A stretch of 64,000 nt of DNA from Euglena gracilis. Lineage: Eukaryota > Euglenida > Euglenophyceae > Euglenales. How positions within the stretch are numbered: position 1 is the first letter of the stretch; every line of letters begins with the position of its first letter. The position numbers and the translations under genes were made by a program. Shown here piece by piece: positions 52,501 to 61,942 of the stretch. The DNA lies in NCBI GenBank assembly GCA_039621445.1, contig CP154954.1:12580716-12644715 (forward strand), read 5' to 3'. The notes below the pieces were generated by a model, which had not been told where the DNA came from, did no database searches, and saw only the letters and a list, made by a program, of their open reading frames with translations.

Positions 52501-53594
52501 CCGCGGCTCGGGAGGTGTTGGCCCAGCAGGCCAGACGATGGCTTTGTAAATTTGGCTGTATGCATAGCGAAGATCGAGTATTTTGTGATTTCTCCTATTC
52601 CTTATGGGCAAAAGTACATTTAAAATTGATTGTGCATACAGTCTTTTTGCTGTTCAGAAGGGTGTTGGTGGGGTCAAATGCAGTAATGGTGATTGATTAT
52701 TTTGAGTCTTTCCCCGTCATCTCTGTTGCGTGTGAAAACAAATCGAGGAAAGAAGTTGTGAGATATATGTATGTGGTATTTTATTTAGGATTGTATTTCC
52801 TCGCTGGTGCATCCTGGGTTCAGTTGCAGTTCCCTTCCATAAACACCCAAATTTCCAGCCCCATTTCAGTTTTCAGCAAAACACCAAAGTCATTTAATTA
52901 AGACACCCCGCATTTTTTGAAAGAATTGAAAAGGCTAAACCCCTAAAGTTGTGAAAATGCCCCAAAGGGACATTTTTGGCTTTTTTGTTTTTGCCCATTT
53001 AATTTGTGTTAGAATTTGCACTTTTGAGCCTTTTTTTCCTGAAAAATTTCCCCGAAGATCCAAATATGTATATAATATATATATATATACTATAGACTAT
53101 AAGATATATGTATGCCTGTATATATACATATACCTGGAAAATGAACCCCCTTGAAAAATGTTGAAACCCCCACCGCCAAGGAGAGCAATGACCCGGGGTG
53201 TGGCCCAACAATAGACCCGCGGGTGTCGTTTTTTATTTTTTTTTTTTGAGAGATATGTCTGCTTTAGAACGTCTCAAAACCACTTTTTCCCCCCAAAGCC
53301 ACCATTTTTTAGTATATATAATACATATATATATAAGTATTATACATATATAATACCTGGAAAAATGAACCCCCAGGATGTTGAGCACCGGCCCAAACAA
53401 TAGACCCGGGTGTCGTTTTTTTTTTTTGAGAGAGATGTCTGCTTCACCGCTCAACGTTTTCCCAAAAGCCACCATCGGGCCATTTGCTGCGTCCAGTGCC
53501 ATTCCCGAAGCGCCTCGGCCGGCCGGAGGAATTCGCGGCGCTGGTGCAAGTCGCGGTGGAGAGCCCGTACTTGAATGGGGAGGTCGTCCGGCTG
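43574..53594 (+). CDS. HSD17B10: 3-hydroxyacyl-CoA dehydrogenase type II / 17-beta-HSD type 10 (SDR)
   Basis: Exons 43574-43627, 44315-44404, 45358-45426, 45721-45834, 46396-46603, 50798-50829, 52452-52528 and 53495-53594 give 248 in-frame codons, from [18 protein letters not shown] to NGEVVRL. Seen motifs: the NAD-binding TGxxxGLG (its last Gly lies across intron 1), the acidic LADLPSSG that selects NAD, VNCAGI, catalytic NTAS, and Y-x3-K in QAAYAASKG. After these come [11 protein letters not shown] and [18 protein letters not shown]. Human HSD17B10 is 261 residues, so about 10 C-terminal residues are missing. Either a last exon (expected DGA...) is spliced from GTCCAG at 53595, or the frame reads on to TGA at 53712. 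The enzyme is mitochondrial, acting in isoleucine and short-chain acyl oxidation, and in animals in mitochondrial RNase P; only the dehydrogenase role can be argued here. Introns after exons 2, 4 and 6 are GT-AG; those after 1, 3, 5 and 7 are nonconventional. Confidence 0.9.
43628..44314 (+). other. Nonconventional intron 1 of the dehydrogenase gene
   Basis: The border is GGACTT|GCCCAG and the right end GGCTGCCCCCC|GGCCGG. CAG is at +4 to +6. CTG is one base further in than usual, inside a run of six C where a length change would be easy. Ends CAGGCAGCCC and CAGCCGTCCC (read from the right) are complementary. Splicing completes the TGAAQGLG nucleotide-binding motif. Confidence 0.7.
44600..45054 (+). 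repeat. Repeat element with GCAAGCACCTC-type ends
   Basis: It begins GCAAGCACCTCCAGTG and ends CACTTAGxxT-like in reverse (right end AAGTGCCTAGAGGTGC). Inside both ends are ACAAATCCCGACAAATCCC repeats, and the middle is made of GTGGCCAAAAG short units. The right half matches the 3' part of the intron 6110-6805. It lies in dehydrogenase intron 2 (44405-45357). Confidence 0.5.
45427..45720 (+). other. Nonconventional intron 3 of the dehydrogenase gene
   Basis: It begins AAGCAG and ends CTGACCTT, obeying the CAG +4/CTG -8 rule. It joins SEADVEAAL to [17 protein letters not shown] in frame, close in length to the corresponding part of human HSD17B10. The alternative acceptor CTTTCAG at 45738 has no compatible GT donor. 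Confidence 0.75.
46693..46905. repeat. (TATG)n microsatellite
   Basis: Roughly 50 TATG units with a few G and A changes grade into TATA-rich sequence up to about 46965. It lies within dehydrogenase intron 5. The Met-Tyr-Val-Cys frames are artefacts. Confidence 0.95.
47370..48455 (+). mobile_element. 1.1-kb TIR element with CACGAAC subterminal repeats
   Basis: GCTTGATT flanks the element at 47362-47369 and 48456-48463, 8 of 8. The left end CAAGGTTTTTCACCGGTTCG matches in reverse the right end CGAACCGGTGGTAAACCCT. Just inside each end is an array of CACGAACAAT-type 10-11 base units (about 47393-47478 and 48368-48420), as expected for transposase-binding subterminal repeats of hAT-like elements. 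It contains a complete family-2 MITE. No intact transposase is present. Confidence 0.8.
47951..48276 (+). mobile_element. MITE, family 2, nested in the 47370 element
   Basis: The ends are CAGGCAATTGCTTAAGCAC and GTAAGCAATTGTATG. Flanks ATTTAGAT and ATTAGATT match if one T is lost. The interior has GTGACTGACTGGTTTT-type blocks and C/G runs shared with 3800-4103 and 55293-55590. It is younger than its host element. Confidence 0.7.
48890..49090 (+). pseudogene. Possible hAT-like transposase remnant
   Basis: One frame reads [20 protein letters not shown] at about 49006-49065, resembling the (F)DGW motif region of hAT-type transposases. Just upstream another frame reads [20 protein letters not shown], so the frame is broken. 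An open start [19 protein letters not shown] at about 47262 lies on the other side of the 47370 element and may be the interrupted 5' end of the same dead gene. This is a family guess from one short motif. Confidence 0.35.
49225..49669 (+). mobile_element. MITE, family 3 (CAGGG ends)
   Basis: The ends are CAGGGTATTTCTGAAGCCGG and GTCCTTAAGAAATCCCCTG, an imperfect inverted repeat. Flanks ATTGGATA (49217-49224) and ATTGGAAC (49670-49677) agree at 6 of 8. The interior is GC-rich with CCAGCC-type short repeats. Confidence 0.7.
51282..51535 (+). mobile_element. MITE, family 3, perfect 8-bp duplication
   Basis: ATCCCTCC stands at 51274-51281 and 51536-51543. The 254-bp element begins CAGGGTTTTTTTATAAGACC and ends AAGACTAAAAAAAAAACCCCTG-like sequence, a clear inverted repeat. 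It lies in the GT-AG intron 50830-52451 of the dehydrogenase gene. Confidence 0.85.
52529..53494 (+). other. Nonconventional intron 7 of the dehydrogenase gene
   Basis: It begins GGCCAG and ends CTGCGTCC; ends CAGACGATGGC and CAGCAAATGGC (read from the right) are complementary. Phase 2 on both sides gives [14 protein letters not shown], matching the family. Two blocks of about 170 bases repeat inside it: ACCTGGAAAATGAACCCCC...AATAGACCCG and GTGTCGTTTTTTATTTTTTTTTTTTGAGAGATATGTCTGCTT-like at 53130-53260 and 53355-53445. Confidence 0.8.
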
Positions 53595-55292
53595 GTCCAG
53601 GGCACCGTACCGCAGCCCGGGGTGGCGGGTTGGCCTCTCGTGGGCAGCCCCCCGTCGATGAGGGAGACCGTTTCAGGGACGAGGGCTTTTCAAATATTAT
53701 CAAATGGTTTTTGATTTTTCAAACGGGCTCAGAACAGGGATTTGCTGAAGCCGACAGGAACTCCATCCCCAGGGTTGGGTCCAGCCAGCCAGCCACCTTT
53801 TTCAAGCTCTAGCCCCCCCACCTATCGAAGTTGGCAAAAGGGGGCAGGAAACAGCTAGCCAGCCAAATTTTGGGGTCAAAATATTTATTTTAATTGGCGA
53901 TTCTCGACCACTTTTGCAGTTTCGATTTCTGGTGCCAAATTCTGGTTCGGATCCACCTCAGCTCGGGCCTAGTTCCAGTCGGGGGCTGAAACTTTTGAAC
54001 TTTTCGTCGCGTCCGACCACATTGGTCCCCCATGTCCAGGAGCGCTTCACTGTAACCTGGATATGCAGTGGGCGATCGCTGTCTGTGCTGCTGTTGACAC
54101 GTTGTTAGTGGCAACCCCCCACAGTGCTCCATTACAGGTCGTGGTGAAGAGTCCACAGACGTGCGCAACAGTGCTCTGAGGCCGATGGAAGCCTCCGCCT
54201 GGGCTTTAAATGAACCACCGGGCACCAGCCATGAAGAGTGGACCCCCTGGGCCGCGCCATTACTTGATCTGTGTCCCCCAGGGATTGACCAGTTCTGCGC
54301 TCGGTGAGAACCGAGTGGCAAGAGTGACCGGCCCTGCTGGGGAGGAGGTAAGAAGACTGACTGGTGGTGGTTCGAAAAACAACCACCTGGTTTGTGAAAG
54401 AGGGCAATGGGCTCCCCCAAGGGGATCGTTCTTCAAGTTCAGAACAGGGTTTTGCTGAAGCCGATGGGAACCCAGCCAGCAGCAGCCCTTTTCTAGCCCC
54501 GGACCCCTCCCTGTCCACGAGTGTCATTCAGATTTTTGCCTTTCGGCCAAAAATGGGCAAAAATGGATCGGAAGATCTAGCCTGCCTAAATCCCGGGGTG
54601 GAATGGTTTTTTCGGCAGTTTTTGGGGTTATTTTTGCAGTTTCAACTCAGCAATGTTCTCCTTGGGAAAGGTGCCGCAGCATATACATATGCCATGGCGC
54701 GTCGCCCGTACTGCACCTTACGGTGTAAAACCATTCCGAGCGGTCTTATCGCTGTTGTCAATGGCACAGGCCTCCGTTTAACGCCCCACCTTTCTGGTCC
54801 ATCTGGATTTGACAGGGTCCTGAGTTTTGTGGGATGTCATGTGGTATGGGTTCGGTTATATTTCAGTTTAATATTTCTAATATCCGGAGTCGGCACCATT
54901 TATTTTCTGTTTATGAGTTTGCAGAATTCTAGGAAAAGTTAGCTCCCTCGGGATTAGACCTCTGTTTTAGTTGCAGCTACTAGCACCCCCCATCTCTTGG
55001 CCCAGGGGGCATGATCCCCCAAATGTTCCACCAAAAATTCCCCGGCGCTTTGCACCGGAAATTTTCATCTCGTTTATAATCAGTTTTGAAAAAGCGCGAT
55101 CTTTCAGCACTGGAAATCCCTGAAATTTTTGAAAGTTTTTCCAGCGATTTGTTTTCTCCCCACTGCCCCTCTGATTCAGTACCTTGTCCGCCCCCGTCCA
55201 ATTAATTCCCATTCCCAACCAACTCCCGTGACCGCCCCCTCGGCCAGGGCTGCCACGTAGTGGCTGCCCTTCCCCTGGGGCTGTGTCGCGGG

Positions 55293-55590
55293 CATTCCAT
55301 TGCTTAACACCTGTCCTACCCCCGGGGGGGGGGTGACTGACTGGTTTTTTTGGCCCAGACCCCCAGGCCCGGGGAGGGGTAGGCCCGAAAATGGGAAAAG
55401 TGGCTGGTCTGGCGCCGGAATTTTTTTTGGATTTTTTGAGACTTTTTGGCACATTTTCATTGCCTCCTGAAGAGTGGCCGGGGGGGGGTAAAGTGACTGG
55501 CTGGTTTTTTTGGGGAAAAGTGACTGACTGGTTTTTTCGGAGTGGAAAGTAACCCCCCCTCCCCCCCGGGGGTCGCTAAGCAATGGTATG
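55293..55590 (+). mobile_element. MITE, family 2, perfect 8-bp duplication
   Basis: GTCGCGGG stands at 55285-55292 and 55591-55598. The 298-bp element starts CATTCCATTGCTTAAC and ends GCTAAGCAATGGTATG. It is the best-preserved family-2 copy and defines the ends of the other two. Confidence 0.9.
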
Positions 55591-55999
55591 GTCGCGGGGC
55601 CTCCCTCCCTCCCCCCGACCAGACGCGCGGTGCCGATGCTGGTACTCTTGCCCCCACCCCGCGTCTCGTCGTCGTTCTGTATTCGCCCTCTGAAAGACAC
55701 AGCTGCCGCTGGGCACCCCTGGGCTGACCCATGAGCTCTGCACGCCCCCCACTGCCGGGGACTGGACCCGGCAGTCCCCTTTTTTCCGGGCTTTCCATCA
55801 TTTTGGATCCGCAGCTCTCACTCAGGCATTTCAGACTCTGCAGAGCATCCTCCAGTTGGAAGATTTCCTTTCCCACAGTGTTTTTCTGCCTAACAGTGTT
55901 ATATTTTCTTTTACAGATCGGTCATCCAAGGGGTTGTTCAGTCCGCTTTATCGAAAGAAGAATGTTTCGGTGCGGCAATTGCATTCTGTTTCTTGCCTC

Positions 56000-57365
56000 G
56001 GCATCAAGCACCTCTGATGATGCAGGGCGATGCTGGGCGATGCAGGGCGATGCTGGACGATGCTGGATTTTTGGAGACCAGAGGTGGGGTTCCGATGCTG
56101 GGCGATGCTGGGCGATGCAGGGCGATGCTGGGCGATGCTGGGCGATGCTGGCATTTTTTTGTATATTTTTTAGATATTTTTGGAGATTTTTAGACAGATT
56201 TTAATGCATTTTTGGCCATTTTGCACTTTTTTGGTGATTTTGGGTCATTTTTCACAATCTTTTTTGGACATTGTTGGTGTTTTTGGGCAATTTTTGGTTA
56301 TTTTGGTTGCTTTTTGGGGCTTTTTGGGGTCTTTTGGGCTTTTTGTGGCCATTTTTTGGGCTTTTGTGGTTATTTTGGCTTGGTCAGCAGCCAACGGATG
56401 AATACTGGGCAGATAGTGGACAAGATGCAGATGCTGGACAAGATGAACTAGATGCAGACACTGGACAAGATGCCGATGCTGGACAAGATGAACTGGATGC
56501 AGACACTGGGCAACATGTAGATGGTGGACAAGATACTGGACAAGATGCCGATGCTGGACAAGATGAACTGGATGCAGAAACTGGACAACGTGTAGATGGT
56601 GGACAAGATGCATCTCCCTCCACCCTCCAGCGCAACAACTGTTTTGGACTTTGTTTGTCTGACCGGCAAGAGGCTTGCAACTTGCACTCGATGTTGCCAT
56701 CTCACAGGCCTGCATCCTGTGCCGACAAAAAGCAGCAAAAGTGGTCAAAAAGTGGTCAAAAAGCAGGCAAAAGTGGGGTAAAAGTGGTCAGAAAGCAGCA
56801 AAAGTGGTAAAAAAAGTGGGCAAAGTGGGCAAAAGTGGTCAAAAAGCACTAAAAGTGGGCAAAAAAAATGAAAGCGATCAAAAAGCTGCAACAATGGCCA
56901 AAAGTGGGCAAAAAGTAGCAAACGTGGGCAAAAAGTAGCAAACGTGGGCAAAAGTGGTTGAAAAGCAACAAAAGTTGTCAAAAGTGGTCAAAAAGCAGGC
57001 AAAAGGGGCCAAAAGTGGTCAAAAAGCAGCAAAAGTGATCAAGAAGCTGCAAAGGTGGTTGGAAATGGGCAAAGGTGGGCAAAAAGCAGCAAAAGTGGTC
57101 AAGAAGCAATCAAAGTTGGTCAAAAGGCAGCAAATATGGGCAAAAGTGGTCAAAAAGCAGTCAAAATTGGTCAAAGTGGTCAAAAAGCAACCAAAGATGG
57201 CCAAAAGTAGCCAAAAGTGGGGTAGAGCGGCAAAAGCAGCAGGCATTGTAGGTATAGTGCTCCAAAGGCGATGCTGGGCGATGCTGGGCGATGCTGGGCA
57301 ACACTGAGCGATGCTGGGCGATGCTGGGCGATGCTGGGCCCAAGGGCATGGCTGACCAGAGGTGC
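56000..57365. repeat. Cluster of minisatellites within one possible element
   Basis: GGCGATGCT units of 9-10 bases occur at 56025-56152 and again at 57262-57340. Between them lie TTTTGG-rich repeats (56160-56390), GATGCTGGACAAGATG units (56400-56620) and AAAAGTGGTCAAAAAGCAGC units (56720-57230). The outer flanks read AAGCACCTCTG (about 56005) and CAGAGGTGCTTG (about 57358), an inverted pair resembling the ends of the 44600 repeat, so the whole may be one transposed unit. Asp-Ala-Gly-Gln-Asp frames here are repeat artefacts. Confidence 0.6.
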
Positions 57366-57671
57366 TTGCTCGGCATTCAGTTCCCTTCCACCATCACACA
57401 ATGTTATGTTTCCCACGTGCACGTCCTCCAACAGAACCATCTGGGGGTTGTTCAGAGTGGTGCATGAATGAAGTGCAGAACGGAACTAAAAAAAATGAGG
57501 AAATCAAAAAATGAAAAAATGAAAAAATGAAAAAAATATGTTTTATTATTATTTTTATTGAATTTTAAACTTTTTAATTTTCCTTAAATATTTTCAATTT
57601 TGAACAATGAAAAACGAGAGCTGGAAAATCAATGATTTCTTCCAGTGCGTCCGCCTCCCTCCCAGCTCCCT

Positions 57672-57680
57672 CTCCGACAG
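57672..57680 (+). promoter_or_regulatory. Possible spliced-leader acceptor
   Basis: CTCCCTCTCCGACAG is a strong pyrimidine tract plus AG, 18 bases before an ATG at 57699 that opens a GC-rich reading frame. Confidence 0.35.
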
Positions 57681-57698
57681 TAACTCTTCTTGCTCAAA

Positions 57699-57782
57699 AT
57701 GGTCTCCTCCCTCATGCTCCCCTGCGGCGCCAACGTGCGGGTGGAGTGGACGGGTTCAAAGGCGGCCCAGGCGGCGTGCAGG
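57699..57782 (+). CDS. Putative first exon of an unidentified gene
   Basis: The frame reads MVSSLMLPCGANVRVEWTG followed by SKAAQAACRQF. It follows a likely trans-splice acceptor and has the GC-rich composition of the known exons. The 3' border is not fixed; GCCCAG or GTGCAG near 57765-57777 fit the nonconventional 5' rule. I recognise no family. Confidence 0.35.
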
Positions 57783-60609
57783 CAATTTCCGCTTGGTTTT
57801 GTGCCCTGCTCATTTGGGTGGTGGTGTTTCCCTGAATTGCGACAATCCAGATCGAATATACATCCAAATCAGACATAACCAGCTGGACACGCATTCTAAC
57901 ACATGGATAAGTCTTCCTCCCCATATGTGCACAATCGTTGTGTGATTCGCATGCAGACCCTCCCTTCACCTGCCTTTCATCTTTAAACCTTTCATCAAGG
58001 TTTACGGCCTTTTTTTTTATGGTAGAATGACAGTTGTCTGCTGTTGCTCAAGATTCTGCAGTCTCATCAACGACAGTTGGCTGTCCGAGTTGTCTGGGTG
58101 ATTGTTGATTGCAGTCGTGACATCTGCCTTTCTTACATTGTTCCGCTTCTTTGTGGTCATGAACACTTTCTGTCCTGAGATGGTGGGAAACAATGTTGAA
58201 ATTATTTCAACCTGAGCACCTGCCTATTTTCCCCCTCTGTGGAGAGACGTAGAAAAGTTGCTGCTTGTTTCCATGAGCCTTGGCGCATGCTTACCTCTCG
58301 TCTGTGTCGAAGGTTGTCAACCACGTGAGGTTGTGAGCAATTTGGGCAGTTTCAGCCACTTGTGGAAAGTCTTCAACAGGTCAGATTTTGCACCCTTCAA
58401 TCAAAGATTTCATCGTGATTTCCAGCTCCTAAACACGCAGAGGAATATGTTTTTGAATGTTATATATGTGGGAGGTCAAGCATATGCAAACAAAAACGTG
58501 TTGAATTGGACAGGAATCAGGTTCACATGAAATCTTTGTTCAAGGAGCCACAATGGCCCTCTGTGGACAACGTGTCAAAGTTTCCTCTGCGTTCTCCAGC
58601 CAGGTCGGTCTGCTCGAGTGAGCCAGCTGGGATGTTTTGACTGGGCCTTCCCAAGAGCAACATGATCAAAGGTCAATGCTTGACCCGAATGCATTTAAAA
58701 ATCAGGTTTTTTTATTTTTTTTGTTTTTATTTTTTTGTTTTTTTTTGTTTTGTTTTTGTTTATTTTATTGTTTGTATTTTTTTATTGCAAATCCCCACTT
58801 AGGAATTAACTCAGTTGGGGCACCAGCAGGAAACCCATCGCTTCAGGGACTCTGTAGTAAAGCTCTTAACCATTCAACCCAAAGCAGTCGACCTGCTGGC
58901 GAGGTTCGATATGAGGGAGGTGGGGGGTCGGACCCCACCTCCGGTCCAGGAGGGAAGGGGGACCCCCCCGCTCCTGCCCCCTGAACGCCTTGGGCCTTGG
59001 GCCCACCCCCAACAAATTGACAGGGGTCTTTGGCAGAAGGGGGAAGAGTATCAGCTATCGTCACCAGGAGGGGTGCCACAGAGGGACAAGTCATGTTTAA
59101 GTCTGCAACATCGACATCACATTTCATTATTGCACTGCAAGATTTCGTGGTAGCGGTGGTCCCGAACACCCCCTGCACACCCCGGGGTGTAAAGTGGTAG
59201 GGGGTCTGGACCAGAGGGTCCGATGGGGTTGCACACATTTTTATGATTTGGTGTTTTCCACACAAAAAATATTCAAATAATTCAAAAAAAAGAGCATTTT
59301 TGGATTGGGTTTTTTCCAAAGAAACATCAGGATTCTGGTGCAAGTTTGACCTGTTTTACGGCCCTTGGCGAGTTTACACAACCGAAATTTTTGCCGACCC
59401 CTTTCAGTATCGACTTTTCAGCGGGGGTCCGCCCCACCTCTGTGTTTGGAGGGCCAAACCCCAACCTCAAATGCTTCCCTTTCATCCAGGGCTGTATGGC
59501 AATCCCCGCAACCCTATCGGTGGTGGTTGGGGAGGGCTCGACGAACCCTCCACCTCCATACTGGTGGCAGGCGGGGGGCGACCCCTCCCCCTCGTATTTC
59601 CGGGGGTGCCGATTTTTGGCAAATTTTTTTTCAGTGCCTTTGGAATTTTCTTTGAGTGGGTGCCATGGTGGATACACAAAAAAATGGTTGGCTGGACACA
59701 TACCAAATCCCCTGACGCGGGCCAAAAATCCTGCAGTGGTGGGTTTTGTGGTTTTTATTTGTCAAATTCCCCCCAACACTCCACTCCGGTTGTCGACAAA
59801 GGAGCCCATTCGTCCAGTTGACCTACAACTTAATCCGTCACTTGAAAAAAATGATTAGAAATTAAATATGGATTAGAACTTAGAAATGAATTAGAAATTA
59901 GAAATAAATTAGACATCAGAAATAAATTAGACAATAGAAATAAATTAGACATTTGAAAGAAATTAGAAATTAGAAAATAAATTATAAATAATTAGAAATA
60001 AACAAGAAAACAGAAAAAAAATAGATTATTTGCCCGCAACTCAGCAGCCCCCCCCCCCCCCGAGGCAATGGGACAAGCCCTGGCCTGTCCCGCAGCCCCC
60101 TCCCCCTCCAGCCCCGCCAGCTCGGACGCCAGCGTGGGTTCCGACGCCCCCTTCGTCCGCTGCGCCGCGCCCCCCACACCCCCGCCTTGCTCAGGGCTTC
60201 CCCCGACCGGTGCCTGGAGGCGTTTTGGGTTGCCCCCGCTCCCAGCCGGTTCAACAAACGGTGCCAAGCAGGGCAGGGGTGGGGTTGGCCAGTGGTTCCC
60301 AATGGTTGTCTTCCGCCGAATCGTAAACCAGACGGATGTGTGTGCAGTTTTCCCGGAGGACGGCGTGGAACAGGCGAGCTCTAAAGAGCGAGCTCAAAAG
60401 AGGCCCAACGGGGTTCCTTAAAGTAACCGGTTTGCATTGCCCATTTTGTGCAATGTGAATGGAATTTGAAAACAGATGCATTTTGTAAAAAGAAGACAAA
60501 CAATCATAACAAACTATCGACGCTGGGTTGTTTTTTTTATACATATTTTTTTTTAATTATTCCCTAAGGTTTTACAACAGTTATTTCAGTCTATCTTTTT
60601 TTTTTTCAG
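57783..60609. other. Unassigned stretch
   Basis: This is AT-rich, with open frames of up to 190 codons that lack motifs (58258-58530; 59243-59858). At 59860-60010 ATTAGAAATTAGAAATAAATTAGAC is a short tandem repeat. At 60065-60290 a GC-rich segment is open on both strands (one + frame reads RASPDRCLEAFWVAP) and may contain an exon. Confidence 0.3.
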
Positions 60610-60699
60610 CGGGCTGCTCCATCCCTAAGAGAATCCCTGGCGTGCTGCCGCACCAGTGCTGTCCTCCGCCTCCGTATGAGCACCACATGACTGCTCAGA
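60610..60699 (+). CDS. Probable internal exon of an unidentified gene
   Basis: A long T run ending TTTTTTCAG precedes the segment and a good donor, GTAGGT, follows at 60700. The frame reads GCSIPKRIPGVLPHQCC then PPPPYEHHMTAQ. It is Cys/Pro-rich and of unknown family. It may belong to the same gene as 57699. Confidence 0.4.
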
Positions 60700-61585
60700 G
60701 TAGGTTTCTCATGTCTTGAGACCACCCCTCTCAAGAGGTCTGTGACTCAAACAAGTCAAAGATGCGATAATATGGTCCCTATGCCGCAACTTGTTTCCCT
60801 GGACTCCTCGTTGCCCATCATGTTTCTGCAAAATTTGATGTATTGGATTCCCCTCCCCCTTTTTTGAGTGGATCCCCCACCCCGTTCGTACCCCCCTCCC
60901 CGGGCCGACCCAACAAACTTTGATTTACCCCCCCCAGGAAGAAAAATGAACGACGCCAGGGACGTTTTTTTTTTTGCCCATAGAACACTGAGAAGCTGAT
61001 TTTTTGGCACTTCATGGCACAATCAAACTTTTTTTTATTACAAAAGTGGACCTTTGGGGTTTTTGGGGGGTCGGTATTTTTATTTTGACAGTTCTTTTAT
61101 AGCTCAACTATTCTTTGAGCTGTAACCCCCCCCCACTCACAACCCCCCAAATGTGCCCGTTTTGTCGTCCGGGATTTCACAGTAAAGTAAAATTTCACAA
61201 GCTTTTTAACTTGGCACGCAGCGCCGGAGAAGAAATGTTTTCCGGTTAGAGAGACCCCACGGACCCACCCCCCCGGGAGGGTACAGCTGGTGGCTTTTTT
61301 TCCAGCTACTAGCAAAACGGCTAGCCGAGTGGTCGAAAGAAAACCTGAGGTATCCTCCCCCCTCGTGCAGAACCCACAACCCCCTCCGGGGTACGACCAT
61401 CCTGAAAAAAGAAGCCTGGCTCCAATTGAATTCTGGCGATGATTTTTAACCCCCCTTCTCCTTCCCGCCATCGTTTTCAATGTGACGTCGGAGGCGACCA
61501 CAAACAGTGACCATTTTCAAGTAAAATTTTTCTGCTTGGCTCCCAGTGGGGCCCGCCATCACGGTGATGGGTTGGGCCCCCACAG

Positions 61586-61810
61586 CTGATGCCACCCCGC
61601 CCCCTCCTCAAGGGTTGTCAAGGCGCCGGAGGCTTCGGCGCAGTCATGTGCGCCCGATGGACGTCGACGCTGGAGAGTACGCCTTGCCCCGGACCAGCAA
61701 CCCGGCCGAGCCCTTCTTTGAGCCCGCCCGACTTCCGGCCGAGCCTGCCACCGAGGGCGGTCCTTGGGGCCGCCCCAGCAAACCGCAAGGCAATGGGCCA
61801 TGCTTCCAAT
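61586..61810 (+). CDS. Possible GC-rich exon, unidentified
   Basis: After CCCCACAG the sequence is open in two + frames; one reads DVDAGEYALPRTSNPAEPFF and continues Pro/Ala-rich. The minus strand is open as well. There is no known motif, so this is a composition-based call only. Confidence 0.25.
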
Positions 61811-61861
61811 TCCAACGTGCGCACACACACTTTTCTGTATATACACCACATATGAACCACA

Positions 61862-61862
61862 A

Positions 61863-61900
<38 letters not shown>

Positions 61901-61942
61901 GTGTATATATATATATATATGTATATATATGTTATACACACA
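61862..61942. repeat. (TA)n microsatellite with TGTA interruptions
   Basis: Alternating TA runs with periodic ATGTA and GTGTA breaks span about 80 bases. Confidence 0.95.

Larger units (their letters stand above)
53595..57680. other. Downstream flank with MITE and minisatellites
   Basis: No confident gene. AGAACAGGG(A/T)TTTGCTGAAGCCGA occurs twice, at about 53730 and 54437, each followed by CCAGCCAGC-type sequence, so a segment is duplicated. A missing last dehydrogenase exon should lie somewhere here, but I could not find a DGA-type continuation. Other repeats are listed separately. Confidence 0.4.

Noticed and set aside
56400-56640. Open frame rich in Asp-Ala-Gly-Gln-Asp-Glu-Leu
   Set aside because: It is a minisatellite translation; both strands are open and the unit length is not kept in frame throughout.
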